Source: Episyrphus balteatus (lineage: Eukaryota > Arthropoda > Insecta > Diptera > Syrphidae). Taken from it: a stretch of 64,000 nucleotides of DNA. The stretch covers positions 42,458,989 to 42,522,988 of the forward strand of contig NC_079136.1 of assembly GCF_945859705.1 (NCBI RefSeq), in the 5' to 3' direction. Positions 34,487-47,292 of the stretch are shown here, in pieces (position 1 is the first letter of the stretch; every line of letters begins with the position of its first letter). The translations under genes and the position numbers were made by a program. The notes under the pieces are model-generated. The model made no database searches. It was not told the DNA's origin and was given only the letters and a program-made list of their open reading frames with translations.

Positions 34487-36241
34487 GTATTTGCTTACTT
34501 AAAAGTTCGTCCATGGATCAAAAGAAATAATTCCATCGCTGAACTAACAATTTTGCTTCTATAAAGCCTTAAAGAAACTACGATAGCATTTTCAAAGCTT
34601 TATAGGTAGAAACAAAAGTTGTTAGTCGGATCGCTTTGGATTCTGCCGAAAACACCAAGAATGATAAAGTCCTTAAGTTCGTCACTAAAGATGGGACCTT
34701 TACGAATAGATAAGACTGTGAGGGTTGTGCACTTTGGTTTGGGGAATGTTTTTTAATAGTCTTCTTTAGCTTTAACCTCATCCCCAGTCACTGATGATTT
34801 TAACAAGCCTTTATGATGCTTTCCTTTTCTGATTGTGGGCCACTATATTGCTCTCCTCTCCCGCAGTAGTGGACCTGTGATTCATGGCTTCGTTATCACT
34901 AGGGGACCGACTTTCTTCAAACTTTCTTTGGAAGAGGTCTGTTTTGAATAGAATTGCAACTGTAAGTATTTGCCCTTTACCAGTGAGAACAACCTCTCGG
35001 GCTCGTTAAAGTTTCAACATTTTTTAACAAAGAACCAAAATCTACCGGTTTGTTGGATTGAACACCTATAAATTCCAGAAACTTTAAGAAATATTTCTAA
35101 TATCTTTGCCCTTAATAGAAGGTACAATGCTTTACTGAAAACAAGAGACTTTCAAATGAGTTCAAGTGTCAGAATAAATGCAGTCAATTAATCCCTTTTA
35201 CGCATAACCAAACTATTGTAGCAGATTTTTTAACAGGAATTGCAATTTTCCTTCACTTTTCATTTTGTACGCATTCACCTGACTTCACATTCACATGAAA
35301 TCGATTATTATTTTCGATACGCATAAGCATCCTACTACCAAATACGCATCGATGTACGTTCCAGGGATGTATTTAGTCAATATGACAACACTGCACAAAT
35401 AAATTAATATTGCACGTGACTGTGTCAAACAAAAAGTAATTATTGGTAAGAAACAGTTGGCTGCAAATAATACACTACAAAAAAAATATATAAAACAACT
35501 TGTAACAGTCGAGACATCATAAAAAAAAGTTGAGTCGCCTAAATAAACTAACAAACTCTCAATTCGGGACTGTGTAATACCTTTTTGTGTAACACGTAGA
35601 TTTAAAGATCAGAAATAGAGTTTTTGTATTGAGATTGTATCGATACCTGGTTTATAAAATTTTTATATAGACGATGAGAACGGGTAGATGTGGATGCATG
35701 GTAGACACATTGTTGTACGAAAAAATACCTATACCGTAAATTGCTTGACAAAGGACTTTTTTTTTAATTTCAGTGGTTGTGTGAGTGTCTGTGTGTCAGA
35801 TATTGGAAGTGTGATTGGCATTTAATTAAATGTGTTCTGATAGCTTTTAGATTAATAAAAAAACACACAAAAATTCTCCTATAAAATTAAATTGATTGGT
35901 ATTCTGGAATGTCTCTTGAAAAAGAAATTCCTTCGCGATGTATATTTTAATTTGACGCAGGATATAACATTTTGTTGCAAAAATAAATTTTGCAGTGCAC
36001 TTTTCTGGTTCATCGAACTTTTAAATTCTTAAAAAAAAAAAAATGTATTGTATAGTCATTAAAAAACATAATTCTTTCAACCATTTCCATGGAGGTGGCA
36101 GAGGGGCTTACAGTGACTACTTCTTTTAATCTTAGAGCTATGCGATCGCGAAACTTGTTTTCGAATGGTTGACAGGTTGAAGCGGAGTCAGGCTCTGGCA
36201 ACAGGCTGTTGCTACTAATTATTGCCAATTTTAATGCCAGT
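34487..36241. other. Non-coding stretch, no gene supported
   Basis: No motif-bearing frame was seen. The minus-strand frames 34578-34781, 35291-35554 and 36010-36228 lack recognisable domains; the one at 35291 is hydrophobic simply from AT-rich composition. Confidence 0.4.
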
Positions 36242-36574
36242 ATGCCATCAGTTCCAAATGTAGAAGACCAATGGGAACGCTGTAAAGAGGCGACTTGGCA
36301 ACAAAACTGAAAGGCCTACTTCGACGAAGAATACAAGCTAGCGCAAGCAGCAAGGACGAAGTCTATGGAAAACTCTCGCTGCTCCGTCAAAGTCCGCCAG
36401 AACATCACCGAAGCCTTTGATGGCAATGCGCTACTTTGCAACCTTATTAGCATCGTACTTGAAGCAATTTTGCGCAATTCCAGAAGTCAACACCAGTGGC
36501 CCAATTATTCAAAAGTTTGTTCAACTTCTTATTTTGGCCGTATGGCAAGGAGAATTGTCCTGTTTAAAAATTAA
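36242..36574 (+). pseudogene. Possible RTE-type LINE remnant (linker after endonuclease)
   Basis: One frame reads VEDQWERCKEATWQQN, then a stop at 36308-36310, then KAYFDEEYKLAQAARTKS. In RTE/BovB-type LINEs the linker between endonuclease and reverse transcriptase typically has a W-rich helix followed by a WFDEEC motif and an Ala/Arg-rich helix; this looks like a decayed version of that pattern. After about 36420 the similarity is lost although the frame stays open to 36574. The short length and single motif keep this tentative. Confidence 0.35.
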
Positions 36575-36689
36575 TCTGAAATTGAAATTGTCAGTTTCCT
36601 AAACTTCTGAATTGACAAGATAAATAAATAAAATTAATAGGAACAATAGAAAATAGGCAGGACTATTACATATTTTCAATTATTTTTAT

Positions 36690-37130
36690 GGTCAGAATTT
36701 TGAGCTAACGGTAAAAGAATGATTTTATTTTTTACAGTTTATATCTCTTAAAATTGAGCACATAGAAATTAGATTTAACTTTTTGTCGCTTGCTGATAAT
36801 ATTACCTTTCTTTTGATATAATACACATAAAGGTACATTTACTTCAACTACAAGCTACACTCTACACAATCTTAAATTGAAAAACTTCAAAAATACCACA
36901 AAACACATGTGGAGATCTGATGCCGATGCACAACCATCAGTGTAGGAATTACCATGATCTAAGTTTGAAATTTCGGCATAGTTGGCTTTAAAAAATTCTT
37001 ACTTTTTTTATAGACATGTTACAAATATGATTGAAGCATCATATTTAAGCTGAAATAATAAGCTTTCAAATGGTATACAATTTATAAAAGAAAAAAACTT
37101 GATTTTTGTTTGCTTTTTTCATAAAAAAAT
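36690..37130. repeat. Dispersed repeat, copy 2 (related to 7960-8680)
   Basis: GCTGATAATATTACCTTTC, then TTTTGATATAATACACATAA, and TTCTTACTTTTTTTATAG before ATGATTGAAGCATCATAT, follow the order seen at 7960-8680. The two copies are diverged; ends are unresolved. Confidence 0.55.
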
Positions 37131-37368
37131 TGAATGCAACCTACAGACTTGACCATGGTTTTATTTTTTAGAAAATATATTAGGCTTTCAGATTATATAA
37201 ATATTTGTGTAACTTTGCACGACTACCTAAGACTAGAGCAGTCATTTTCAATTCAGTACAGGATTAAGTGATCTAAATCCAATTGTCACTAGCTTTTTTT
37301 AAACTTCAAAACTGATCATTTTAAAGATACATCGAAGTAATGTTACGATGGCAACGATTGACTGACCT

Positions 37369-38188
37369 GGGCCCTATTGCACCAACCATTTTGCATTTTG
37401 CAAATTTGCAGTTTGACTTTGCAAATTCTGTTTTTGAAAAGTAAAACAAAAATTCCTTCTTTGCAAATTTTTTTGCAACAACCACAAATTTGCAAAGCAC
37501 AAAGTACCTACTTTTCTGAAAAGTGCAAAGTTTTGCCAATTTGCAAAGAATTCTTCGATTTTAGTTGCACCAACCAAAAAAACTTTGCACTTTCCATATC
37601 AAATTCTGCAAAGTTTTGCAATAATATATGCAAAGACAAAATTTCATTTGCGGATGGCCATTTCTCGTGTAAAGTTCGGGTATATTAAATGATAATTTAA
37701 AATAATCGCTTTGAACGACTTTTTAAAGATGTAGAGTATAGTGATAGGTACGTGATTGATGTAAAATTAAGAATGAATTTTGAAATTAGGAATAATTAAA
37801 TATTGGGAATATTTAACTATGGTTAGTACGTGAAAAGAAGTTGAACTGCGGCATTATTAGAATTTGTTGTGTTCTTTTTAAAAATCATTTAGGAACGGTT
37901 TATTGGTAGATAATGTTAAACTGTCAAACGACCAATTTTTTTTAGAATAATTCCAATTAGGTACTTTATTATAACCAAAAATCATGTTTTTATTCAAATT
38001 AAATTTTTTTTGGTGCAACGCCCGCACTTTTTGCTTTGCAAAAAAAAATCAAAAATTGCAAAGTGCAAAGTGGGGAACTTTTAATTTTTGGTGCCACACT
38101 TTGCACTTTTACTTTGCAAAAAAGTATTGTTTTGCTAAGTTGCAAAATGCAAAATGCAAAGTGCAAAGTGGTTGATGCAATAGGGCCC
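37369..38188. mobile_element. Inverted-repeat element built of TTTGCA-type units
   Basis: The left end GGGCCCTATTGCACCAACCA is matched by the inverted right end, which on the minus strand reads GGGCCCTATTGCATCAACCA. Both arms are filled with TTTGCAAATTTGCAA or GCAAAGTGCAAAGT variants; a more ordinary centre lies at about 37690-37980. No convincing target duplication was found, partly because the end is a GGGCCC palindrome. The arms give short Leu/Phe/Cys/Lys-rich open frames (37321-37688, 37984-38281) that are by-products of the repeat. A non-autonomous DNA transposon is the likeliest reading. Confidence 0.75.
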
Positions 38189-39440
38189 TGTTCACTAAAT
38201 TTATTCCAACGTCTAACTCACTGGATAAAGTTGTGCTTTAGTCAAGTTCTTACATCTATAAGTGATATACCCTATAAGTAACGGGAAGGTCTTTAATTTT
38301 TAACAGGTACCTAAAAACCAGCTTGAAATAAGCAACAGCATGTTTCATTTCCGTAAAAGGATACACTTAGTTTATTCAAGCTTATAAACTTCTTATTATC
38401 CTCATATGTATGATCCTTGTGTGTTAATCAAATTTTACTTGGTAACATTGATCAATTGACTTTATCCCTAACCACTGTTGAGCTCCTCATTTTGATAATA
38501 ATTTAACTTTCATTTAACAAAGTGCAAACTGTTGTATAATAAGTAATATGTACTTCATTTTACACTCTGGCTGGTCGCTTTTCAGTGCTAACAGGACACA
38601 AATTTTCACTCTTTTTTTTTTTATTTATTTTCCCTACCAACGAAAATATCCAATTAGGGAGTTCGCAAGGGTTCCTCTTTTTCACTACCTCTTTCATATA
38701 CCGCCTCTCTGCTCACTTCACATTCTATCTCAATATGGCTGGAGTGTGTATGTGTTATATTTCACCAGTCAAGTGAATTTTCAAATTAGTTTCAGCAATA
38801 ACAGCTCACAAGAGTTTTGCTTCCGGGCCAAAAATCTCTGTGAAACGCATGTACGCTATATTAATATAGCGTCAAGCCCCCGCATGACACCGCAAGTATA
38901 CCAACATGTACGATTAATACCGTTGTTGTCGTCGTGTCGTCGCGTCGCGTATAGCTCTCTCTCTCTAGTCATTATAAAAACCCCCAAGTGGGATTGAATG
39001 TGTTTTTGAAACAAATGCATTAAATTAATATGAAAACGCACTTAAAATTCTACAAATTTAATATGAAATTTTTTTATTTATTTTTTTTTTTAATTGGTGG
39101 TTTATGAGTATTTTTGCTAAATTAAAATTATTTACTAACAAGTATCGCCTAGATTGGTTAAATTAACATTGAAATTGTCGTTTATTTTTTTTTATTAATT
39201 GACTTTGGCCCTAAAATTTAATAATATTATTGAATTTATGTAGGATTTATTTTAATGAAAATTTCTAAATGTTATTTAGATACATTATTTAATCAATATT
39301 TTGAGGTAGGTAATACTTTAACTTCATTATTTTTAATAACAATTCTTCTTTGTTATTTTCTTTCCTCAGATTTACAGGACTACATCATAACATGAAATAT
39401 TCTCGGGTTTTGAGTCAACGTAGTTCAATAAACAAAGATA
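38189..39440. other. Non-coding stretch, no gene supported
   Basis: 38700-38990 is less AT-rich and contains GTCGTCGTGTCGTCGCGTCG and a (CT)n run near 38953-38965, then TATAAAAACCCC. The 149-codon frame at 38548-38997 has no domain I recognise. It overlaps equally open frames in other registers, so I leave it uncalled. Confidence 0.35.
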
Positions 39441-40255
39441 AATAAAATGCACGATTGGGTCGCACGTACTTGCTTATGTTTTATCTTAAAGCTTCTTATA
39501 GAACAAAATAGGGAAGATAATTTGTTTCTTTTAAGCATTTTTGACTATTTAAAAAAAAAAATACATAAAATCTGTTTTTATAATTAATGAAACACCGTTT
39601 TTAATGGCTTTAATCAAAAAAACGAAGTATGCCATCTGATTTCTTGTATAGAAAGGAATTTTTAGAAAAATTAAGTTGAAAATCGTTTGGGCAGTTTTTT
39701 TTAAATATAATTTTTTGTATATACAAACTTTCTTACATTTTTCAAAAAAAAAAAAAGTTGGTATGCCATTTTAAAGAAATAATTAAATAACACTTAAAAA
39801 CAAAATGTCGAAATATTTCACTAAGCCGTTTTCAAAAAATTGATTTTCCAAAAAAAGTTTTAAAATATTTTTTTTTTAATCCAAAAATCTCTTTTTTTTT
39901 TAATTTTCTAAAATTTTAATATTACGACTACTTAAATGCTTTTACATACAAATTTTTTGAAATCAAGTTAGAAATATAGTAAGTTAGAAACTAAAAAAAA
40001 CCATTCTATGGCAGGTACCTTTAATAACGGTGCAAAAATTATTTTTTTTTGTTTCAAAAGTTGAGTCGTCTTATAACAATACATTCAAACATTTTAATCA
40101 AAATCATTAGAGCTGTTTTTTGAAAAAAAAAATACTTATCCGTTCTCGTTATATACTTTTATTTTTGGTCCTAAAAAATATTTCAATTTCTCATTGCTCA
40201 AAACTGCTTTCTACCAAGTTTGAAGAAAATCGCTTTACTAGATAGATTGATTAGA
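39441..40255 (+). repeat. Dispersed repeat family E, copy 3
   Basis: It starts with AAAATGCACGATTGGGTCGCACGTACTTGC and continues with the same alternating boxes as copy 1 (GTATGCCAT, GGCAGGTACC..TTAATAA, TTTTGGTCC). The terminal GACAGACA run of the other copies is absent, so it is either 3'-truncated or diverged. Confidence 0.65.
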
Positions 40256-41417
40256 AAAACTTCATTTTAAAATTATTATTAAGTGTATAATCTTAGCTTT
40301 TGAAGTATCAATCATAACTGTAAGTGTTGCCGTTGTTTTTTAATAATTTTTTTTTTATTTTAAGTATTTTTTTTAGAAAATTTCCCGTCCCACCAAAACG
40401 GGGGGAGATAGACCCCCCCTCTTATAGTCAACAATTATTGTATTTAACCCCTCTACAAAATCTTACTATCCATTCTCGGTTCTTAAGTTATCGTACTTTC
40501 CCCTCAAAATGTTTCTCTTTTACTTGAGTAAAACTAAAAATGCGAAAAAAGATAAATTCAAATGGCCATACTTCGGTTAATTTTCAATGAAAAAATTTAG
40601 TGAGCACAGCATTATGAAGAAAATGTATTCTTGTTTTTTTCTTTAGAGCAATGTTTATTTCTATCTCAACCCAAAAAAAAATGTACCACTAAAAAAGCAA
40701 AAAAACTCAAAAAATCAAATTTTTTGATATTTTTTTATGATTGTTTGGAAATTTTTTTTTCAATTTAAAAAAAATATTATTCTAATAGGAAATTGAATTC
40801 TCTACAAAAAGCTTTGAGTGCAATATACCAAAATTTTGCTCGGCTTACGAGATATATTGAAAAAACCAAAAAGGGGGCTTTTGCACCCCTATCTTTAATT
40901 TCCACCCTCTCATTTAATAGCACTCCGCGGTTTATCTTCTCTTATGGGTTATAATTTGAACGATTCCTGCAATAAAAACCCGTGAATGTCTTAGTTCCTT
41001 ATTGCCCTGTTTTTGTCGACATAATCAATAGCCTAGGAGGAGTTCTATAATGAATTAGTATCTAAAAAATAAAACTTGATTTTGTTTAATTGATAAAAAT
41101 TACAAAAAAGGAATATTTTTTTATTAATAATTTTCTGAAAAAAAATTTGAATAGACATTTGAGGTAATTATTACCAAAATTTCCAAAAAATTCAATTTCC
41201 CATTTTTGAAAAATTGATTTTTCAACAGAAATCTTTTTTTTTTATTTTGCTTTTGAATTCTGTTAAAGCTGAATAAAGTATAGATTCGATTAAATTTAAC
41301 CAGTCATTTTGGGATAAATTCAGAAATTTATTAAGAAAAGTTATGTTTGCAAGCCCCTGGTTCAGAATCGAATAGAAAAACAGAAATTTTATTTATCTGT
41401 CTTACCTAATTATTATT
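40256..41417. other. AT-rich stretch, no gene supported
   Basis: Near 40785-40815 the phrase TAGGAAATTGAATTCTCTAC resembles part of the arm of the hairpin elements at 5055 and 54508, so some of this may be an old relative. The frame at 40324-40527 has no motif. Confidence 0.35.
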
Positions 41418-41419
41418 TA

Positions 41420-42012
41420 CAGTGGGTTGCCAAATTAATAGGGACAAATAGGATTTTTTTTTTTGGTTTACTTTGCTCAATTTTTTTCGTTTTTGCCAAA
41501 GTACCTGAAATTTTTTTTGTCTTATTAAGTTATACTAATCAAGTAGATATGAATTAACATAAAAAAAGTAAATAAATCATAATTTTGGTAAAAAAAATAG
41601 TGGAAATAGGGCAGAAGCACAAAAAGACGTTTCCTATGGAATTCATTCCCGGAATATTGCCAGACCGGTTCAATACTTATTTTTTCTTATCGAGGAATAA
41701 CATGATATTTTGTACTTTATGGCAAGTACCCCATCTTGCATAAAAAAAATTAAGTATTGGACCGGTCTGGCAATTTTCCGGGCATGAATTCCATGGGAAC
41801 ATCTTTTTGTGCTTCTGTCCTATTCTCCCCTATTTTTTAACCAAGATTATGATTTTTTTTACTTTTTTTAAGTCGTTTCATATCTACTTAAAAAGTATAA
41901 CTAAATAAGACAAGAAAAATTTCAGGTACTTCGAAAAAAACGAACAAAATTGAGCAAAGTAAACCAAAAAAAAAACGATTTCGTTTGTCCCTATTAATTT
42001 GGCAACCCACTG
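41420..42012. mobile_element. Tc1/mariner-type long-hairpin non-autonomous element
   Basis: The ends CAGTGGGTTGCCAAATTAAT and its inverted form are exact over at least 29 bp and are flanked by TA (41418-41419, 42013-42014). The arms continue inward with boxes such as GAATTCATTCCCGGAATATT / ATTTTCCGGGCATGAATTC and CAGACCGGT / ACCGGTCTG, so the 593-bp element is almost entirely one imperfect hairpin centred near 41716. A CAGT start plus TA duplication is the usual pattern of Tc1-like elements. No transposase is encoded. Confidence 0.88.
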
Positions 42013-42014
42013 TA

Positions 42015-44335
42015 GTTGTTACTTTTGAAAAATTTAATACAAATTACAAGAGAAAAAAAAATTAAAATTTTATTTTCGAGAAAAACAATCAAAATAGGCC
42101 GCACAGACTTTTCACAGCCAGAAACAACCAGAAAACCATTCTCTAAACAGAAAATCAGCCGGTTACAAAATATTTTACTATTGAACTTAAGTAACTTTAT
42201 TTGTTAAACAAAAACATATTAAAATAATAAAAATGATGCTTTAAAAGAGAATTTCAATTTGTGACAGATGATTTTTATATAATTTCCTAGACCCTTTTTT
42301 TAATTTTTTTTTTTTCGACATCTTTATGTTAAATGATTATTCAGTTCTTAGAGAGTTAGGGCCATTTTTTGAGAATTTTTATATTAAAAATTCTCAAGTT
42401 ATGTTCAACTCCGAGTGAAAAAAAATGGCCCTTAGTGTTCTTGGTCCCATTTTTTACCTTTTACTTATAAGCATGCTTTATTAAATATTAATATTGGTAA
42501 TTATTTTAATCTTGATATAAAATTCACAATCTGCAGAGCTAGAATAAACCTCTTGTCATTAAATCATATGCAAAATGGAACTTACGTAGAAAAAAGGTTA
42601 GAAGGTGACAGAATATCATTGATGCCCATTTGGCACCCCTCCAGATCATAAAAATCTATCAAAAAATTGAGAATAAGCAGTGGCAAAATATATGTAGGTA
42701 CTTCGATTTTCCTTGAATCATCAGTTTGAGAAACATTAACACGTTTTAGAAAAGTCAATTCTTCAAAGTTAACAGTCTCTAGCTTAGACTGATTTCTTAC
42801 ATAATTCTGCTGCTAAATCTTCAAAAGGTACAACATTACGCTTCATATAAAAACATATACTAAAAGGTTACTCATACACCCCGTAGTACCACGAACATCT
42901 TAAATAAATTTAAAATATTCCACATACACCCTGTTGTACGAAATGAAAACTTAATGATTATTATATTCCGAATAACTCTTGCATGTTCATTTCTCCTTAA
43001 GATTGAATTCAAAGTTAAAACTTCTTAATTGAGCTATTGCATTCTTGACATTCCGTATAAATGAACTTTCTAAACGCAACTCACATCAAAAATACATCAT
43101 CACGAAATGGCAATGCTATTAACATATAACATATTACACGTGTTTCATTCATTTTTGCTCGTTTTATATGCTTTTTAGGCAAGCACATTAAATGTTTTAC
43201 AAAAGTTTAATTACTTTTCATGTTGTATTCGATTGAGCTTGAGTTTTCAATTAAAATGTAAAAAAAAAATGGTAACATTCTGAAGGCACAGGAAGTTGTC
43301 ATTAGAAACGGCTGTTTTTTTCATTTTTTTGGGTGTGTGATTGAATTAAAAACCTTGTCTTTGATTTTATTTTATTTTTTTTTTTTTTCTTTTTGTTGCT
43401 TTTTTATGAAATTCAAGATAAGATGGCATTTAGATTTCAATACAGATTTGATGTGATGAGATTAAAGTTTAAAAGGTTCCTCTCAATCCACCAAAATAAG
43501 ATATTTAATCTCTCTTGAACGTAGATTGAATATCAAATGAGGCAAGGCACACATTGTTTTGGAAACCATTTGACTGTTTAAATTGAATGCGAGTTTCAAT
43601 TTCAGGGTGTGTTCGCTTGCATAACAAAAAAAATAATTTAATGTCGAAAAAGTTTTGAATTGAAAAAAAAATCAATCTTTCTTACATTGAAAGTCACGAA
43701 AAAGTTTTCAAATTAAAGATGTGTGTGATTGAATTGGACTACATCAAAAAATATTAACGAAAATGAAAAAGTTGGTTTGTGGAAATATTAATCAATTTGT
43801 CAAGTAAACAGAATCCATATTTAGACGAAGCCTTAATTGTTCATAATTATTTTAAAGAAGATATTCAATGAAATTAAAATTTAATATCTACTGTAAATAA
43901 AAATAAAAATAAGTTTATTGACGCAAAAAGCTAATCTTTGGTGCTTGTTGGAACATTTTTATTTTTTTTTATTCATAAAAAAAACTACATTATTGGTATC
44001 CAAACAACACTCACTTATTAAAGGAAAAAATAATTACTAGTGAGAAAAATATAACTTTTTTCTTGTAAAATACAATGTAAGAACTTACAGAAATGTAAAT
44101 GAAACTTTGTGTCAAAATTTGAAAGCGATTGGTAAAGAACTTTTCGAGATTTGCCAAACACGTTGATTTCAACTTAAGATTTCTCGAAGAAGAAAAGAGA
44201 TATTTACAAAATTTAAACGGATTTAGAAAGACAAAATTTTGTTCTTTCTGAAACCAAAAAATTACAAAATTACTTTAAAGAAAATAACCAAAAGCTAAGA
44301 AATAACCTCGAAAAGTGTTAAAAAGCGGCATTTTT
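42015..44335. other. AT-rich stretch, no gene supported
   Basis: Unique-looking AT-rich DNA with homopolymers. No motif-bearing frame, RNA gene or repeat end was recognised. Confidence 0.4.
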
Positions 44336-44490
44336 GATTTTCTAACGGGATTATATCTCAAAAACGTGATGTGATAGAATTTTTTGACTTCAGATTCGAG
44401 CTAAGCACACAAAAACCTATAGAAAAGTATACTTTGGTTTCTGTTACAAAAAAAATAGTTAAATTTTGTTGACCAGTGTAATTTTTAACA
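44336..44490 (+). repeat. Dispersed repeat segment (related to 52955-53160)
   Basis: GATGTGATAGAATTTTTTGACTTC, followed by GATTCGA(G/A)CT(A/T)A and AGAAAA(G/A)TATACTTTG(G/A)TTTCT, occurs here and at 53050-53125 in the same order. The short frames on the minus strand at both places are the same arm translated. Confidence 0.65.
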
Positions 44491-44814
44491 TTGAGTGTAA
44501 TTTTTTTCGAGAAATGTGTGATAAACATAGAGTTTTTTTTATTTATTCTTATGAAAAAAAAAAGACAATAAAGAACAAAAAAAATCAAAAAAAATCAATC
44601 ACAATCAATGGTTTACTTAAAAACTGATACATTTTATGATATTTTGGAAATGCACCAAGTAAAATCATTATTTTTTTTAAGGGCAAACAATAAAATAATT
44701 ATTTTTGTTGTTGGAAATAATTTTTATTTAAAACACAATTGCAACAAATATAATAAAACAAAAAGAGTGTGTGTACGTACACTACACATGTACACTAGAG
44801 TGGAGCGTTTTTGG

Positions 44815-45165
44815 ACTTTTCTTTCAGATCACTGCGTGCAACTCATGGTTTATGCCTTGTGGTCTTTTGAACATATTCTGATACTTTTTTTTATTCGACA
44901 ATGGAAAAATAAAAATCGGGAAGCCTCTGAAGATTGCTCGTTTTTTACGAAAATCGATATTTTCTGAGGCGTTAGAACCCATCTGAATTGACTTAATCTT
45001 TTTCATTTCACTACCAACTGCTCATAACTTATGCTGAGTGGTCTCTAGAACCTGATCTGATCCCCTATTTTGAGTCGTCAATGGAAAAAAGGAAATCGGG
45101 AAGGCTCCGAAAAATGCACGTTTTCGCAAAAAATCAGATTTTTTAAATTGTGTAAAATCCCGACC
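44815..45165 (+). repeat. Diverged tandem duplication of about 200 bp
   Basis: The block containing ATGGAAAAATAAAAATCGGG with AAGCCTCTGAAGATTGC (44900-44940) is repeated as ATGGAAAAAAGGAAATCGGG with AAGGCTCCGAAAAATGC (45078-45115). Surrounding phrases such as CAACT(G/C)(C/A)TCATAACTTATGC / ACTCATGGTTTATGCCTTG are comparable too. The mirrored short frames here follow from the duplication. No gene is supported. Confidence 0.6.
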
Positions 45166-46026
45166 AGAACAAATTTCTTTTACAACTTGTTTGTATTTGC
45201 TAAATTTGTTAGAACCTATTTGAACCTTAAAAGCCATGCAGCACTCAAACTAAGAACTTTTCTGTAATAATGACGTCGTTTATGGGGGATTTAAGAAAAT
45301 GCTACTTTGACATCCCCTGACCCATTTCAATAGAAATTTAAATTCTAATACTACACTTAAAAACTTCGCTAATAATTTAATTTTTATATAAAACACTAAC
45401 CTTTGTAACTGCATTTAATTTATGTCGATATCTTATTTCAATCCTTAGATATTTGACATTTAGGTGTTTCAATAATACTTTCCCATGCTTAATTTTTTTT
45501 TAACTTTACCTGCAGACGGTTTTCTTAAATACCTTATAGTAGGAGATCCCGCCATAGGAAGACCTACCCTCATCGTTATACTAGTTAAGAGTTATATTTT
45601 CTGAAAGCTAGTGTCTAAGGAAATAAATTGCACATGGGTTGCCTAGCGATATCCTGTCAAGGCATAGGGTTGCCAGGCCTTAAAGTTCATTTTTGCAAAT
45701 TTTTGAAAATGGGACCCTGCTTATATGGCAAGCCTAAGAGTTATAAAAAAAATATAATGTCATAGGAAATTTAATTTAAAAATTTTTATTTTCAGGATTT
45801 TTTAAAATTTGAAGTTTGAGTAGGGTAAATAAAGGCGAATTTAGAAAAAGGGCAAAAATCTATTATATAAACAAAACGTGATAGAAATAAAATTGAAACT
45901 GGAATCGATAGATATTATAAATATATGAAAACCACACATACAAATAAAAAATGTAAAAAATCTACAACTCGAGATATAGTCTTTTTAGAGTCATGATACT
46001 CCAATTCGATATTTGAGAAATAATTC

Positions 46027-47292
46027 GGGTTGGGGTCGAAATTCTGTATGGGCCAAAATTCGGATTCCAAAATTCTGTATTCCAAAATTCTGAATTTTAA
46101 AATTCTGTAAATTCAAAATTCTGTATTCTAAAATTCTGTAAACACAAAATTCTGGATTTCAAAATTCTGTATTCCAAAATTCTGTACTCCAAAATGCTGT
46201 AAATGATAAAAGAAAAATTGTTTTGATAATGAAAAAAGTGCGCACTTTTTTCATTATCAAAACAATTTTTCTTTTATCATTTACAGCATTTTGGAGTACA
46301 GAATTTTGATATTTTCTATGCAGAACCTTGAAGCAGTTTGCGTTCGACAGCTTAAGTTAAGTGTTATGAGTTAATCGTGATATAAAATGAATTCAGAAAA
46401 ATGGAAAATATTAAATTATTAAAACCGAATAAAGGAAAGGATAAATTGTGTGTCGATGGTTTTATGTTTAATAACGAAGAAAGAACAACTTACAAAAAAA
46501 AACATGAAATATTTTTTTAATGAAAAATCTCGGAAAATTTTTCGGAAAATAGGGTTCTTAACTCAAATTAGTCATGCACTTGATAACTCCATTCGAATTT
46601 TGTCGAAAAAAATTGAATTTTTTGAGAAAAATGAAATTCAAGCCAGCAGAACATGAAAATCTCGGAAAACTTATCGGAAAATGGAGCGCTTAATTCAAGT
46701 TAGTCGAACATTCAATTATTTATGTCCAATTTTTTCGAAAAATTGGAATTTAAAAAAAAAAAAAAAAACAAATTCAATTTGTATGGAAAATGAAAATATT
46801 TTTTTTTAATGGAAAATCTCGGAATTTTTTTTCGAAAATTGGGTGATTAACTCAAAGCACTTAATTATTCAAGATAATTTAAAAAAAAAAATTTCGAAGA
46901 CCACAGAAAAAAAATTATTTTTGGAATTTTTGTTTGGCACCTAAATATTAAACCAAACCCGAATTTTGTACTAACAGTTTAAGGCATTTTCTGGTAATTG
47001 CTCTGCTAACTTTAAATCGAGTTAGCAGAACATTAAGTTTTTCCAAAAGTAGGGGAGCACTTGATATACGATATAATTTTGGGGTACTTGCTCTGCTTAC
47101 TTGAGGGACATGTAGAGATTTAGAATTACAGAATTTTTAAAAACAGAATAATGGATTTGCAGAATTTTTAAAAACAGAATAATAGAAAAGCAGAATAATG
47201 GAATACAGAATTATGTTCATACAGAATTTTTTCTTCAGATACAGAATTTTGGTCATACAAAATTTTGGAATACAGAATAACGACCCGTTCCC
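46027..47292. mobile_element. Foldback-like element with 9-bp target duplication, complete copy
   Basis: The element runs from GGGTTGGGGTCG to the imperfect inverted end CGACCCGTTCCC and is flanked by identical AAATAATTC (46018-46026, 47293-47301). The uninterrupted target is present at about 47941-47950 in the next tandem unit of the host element, where the 9 bp occur once. Arms are tandem 14-16 bp units: AAAATTCTGTATTCC-type on the left and ATACAGAATTTTGG-type on the right. A perfect palindrome follows the left arm. The centre (about 46490-46870) has three diverged copies of a block beginning AAATCTCGGAAAA. No transposase is present. Modular arms and a 9-bp duplication resemble Drosophila Foldback elements, although sequence homology to them is not claimed. 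Confidence 0.9.
46175..46308. repeat. Perfect 134-bp palindrome
   Basis: Two 67-base arms meet without a spacer at GTGC|GCAC (centre between 46241 and 46242); I found no mismatch when reading both arms. It contains the arm unit CAAAATTCTGTACTCC at each outer end. Related but imperfect palindromes with the same AAAAAGTGCG centre occur at 22802-22891, and a shorter AAAAAGCGCGCGCTTTTT centre is at about 60919-60936. Confidence 0.93.

Noticed and set aside
37377..38281. Several Leu/Cys/Lys-rich frames
   Set aside because: They derive from TTTGCA/GCAAAG units in the arms of the inverted-repeat element at 37369-38188.
38548..38997. 149-codon open frame
   Set aside because: No recognisable domain, other registers over the same DNA are also open, and composition is not clearly coding. 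I left it uncalled, but it is the longest unexplained frame outside repeats.
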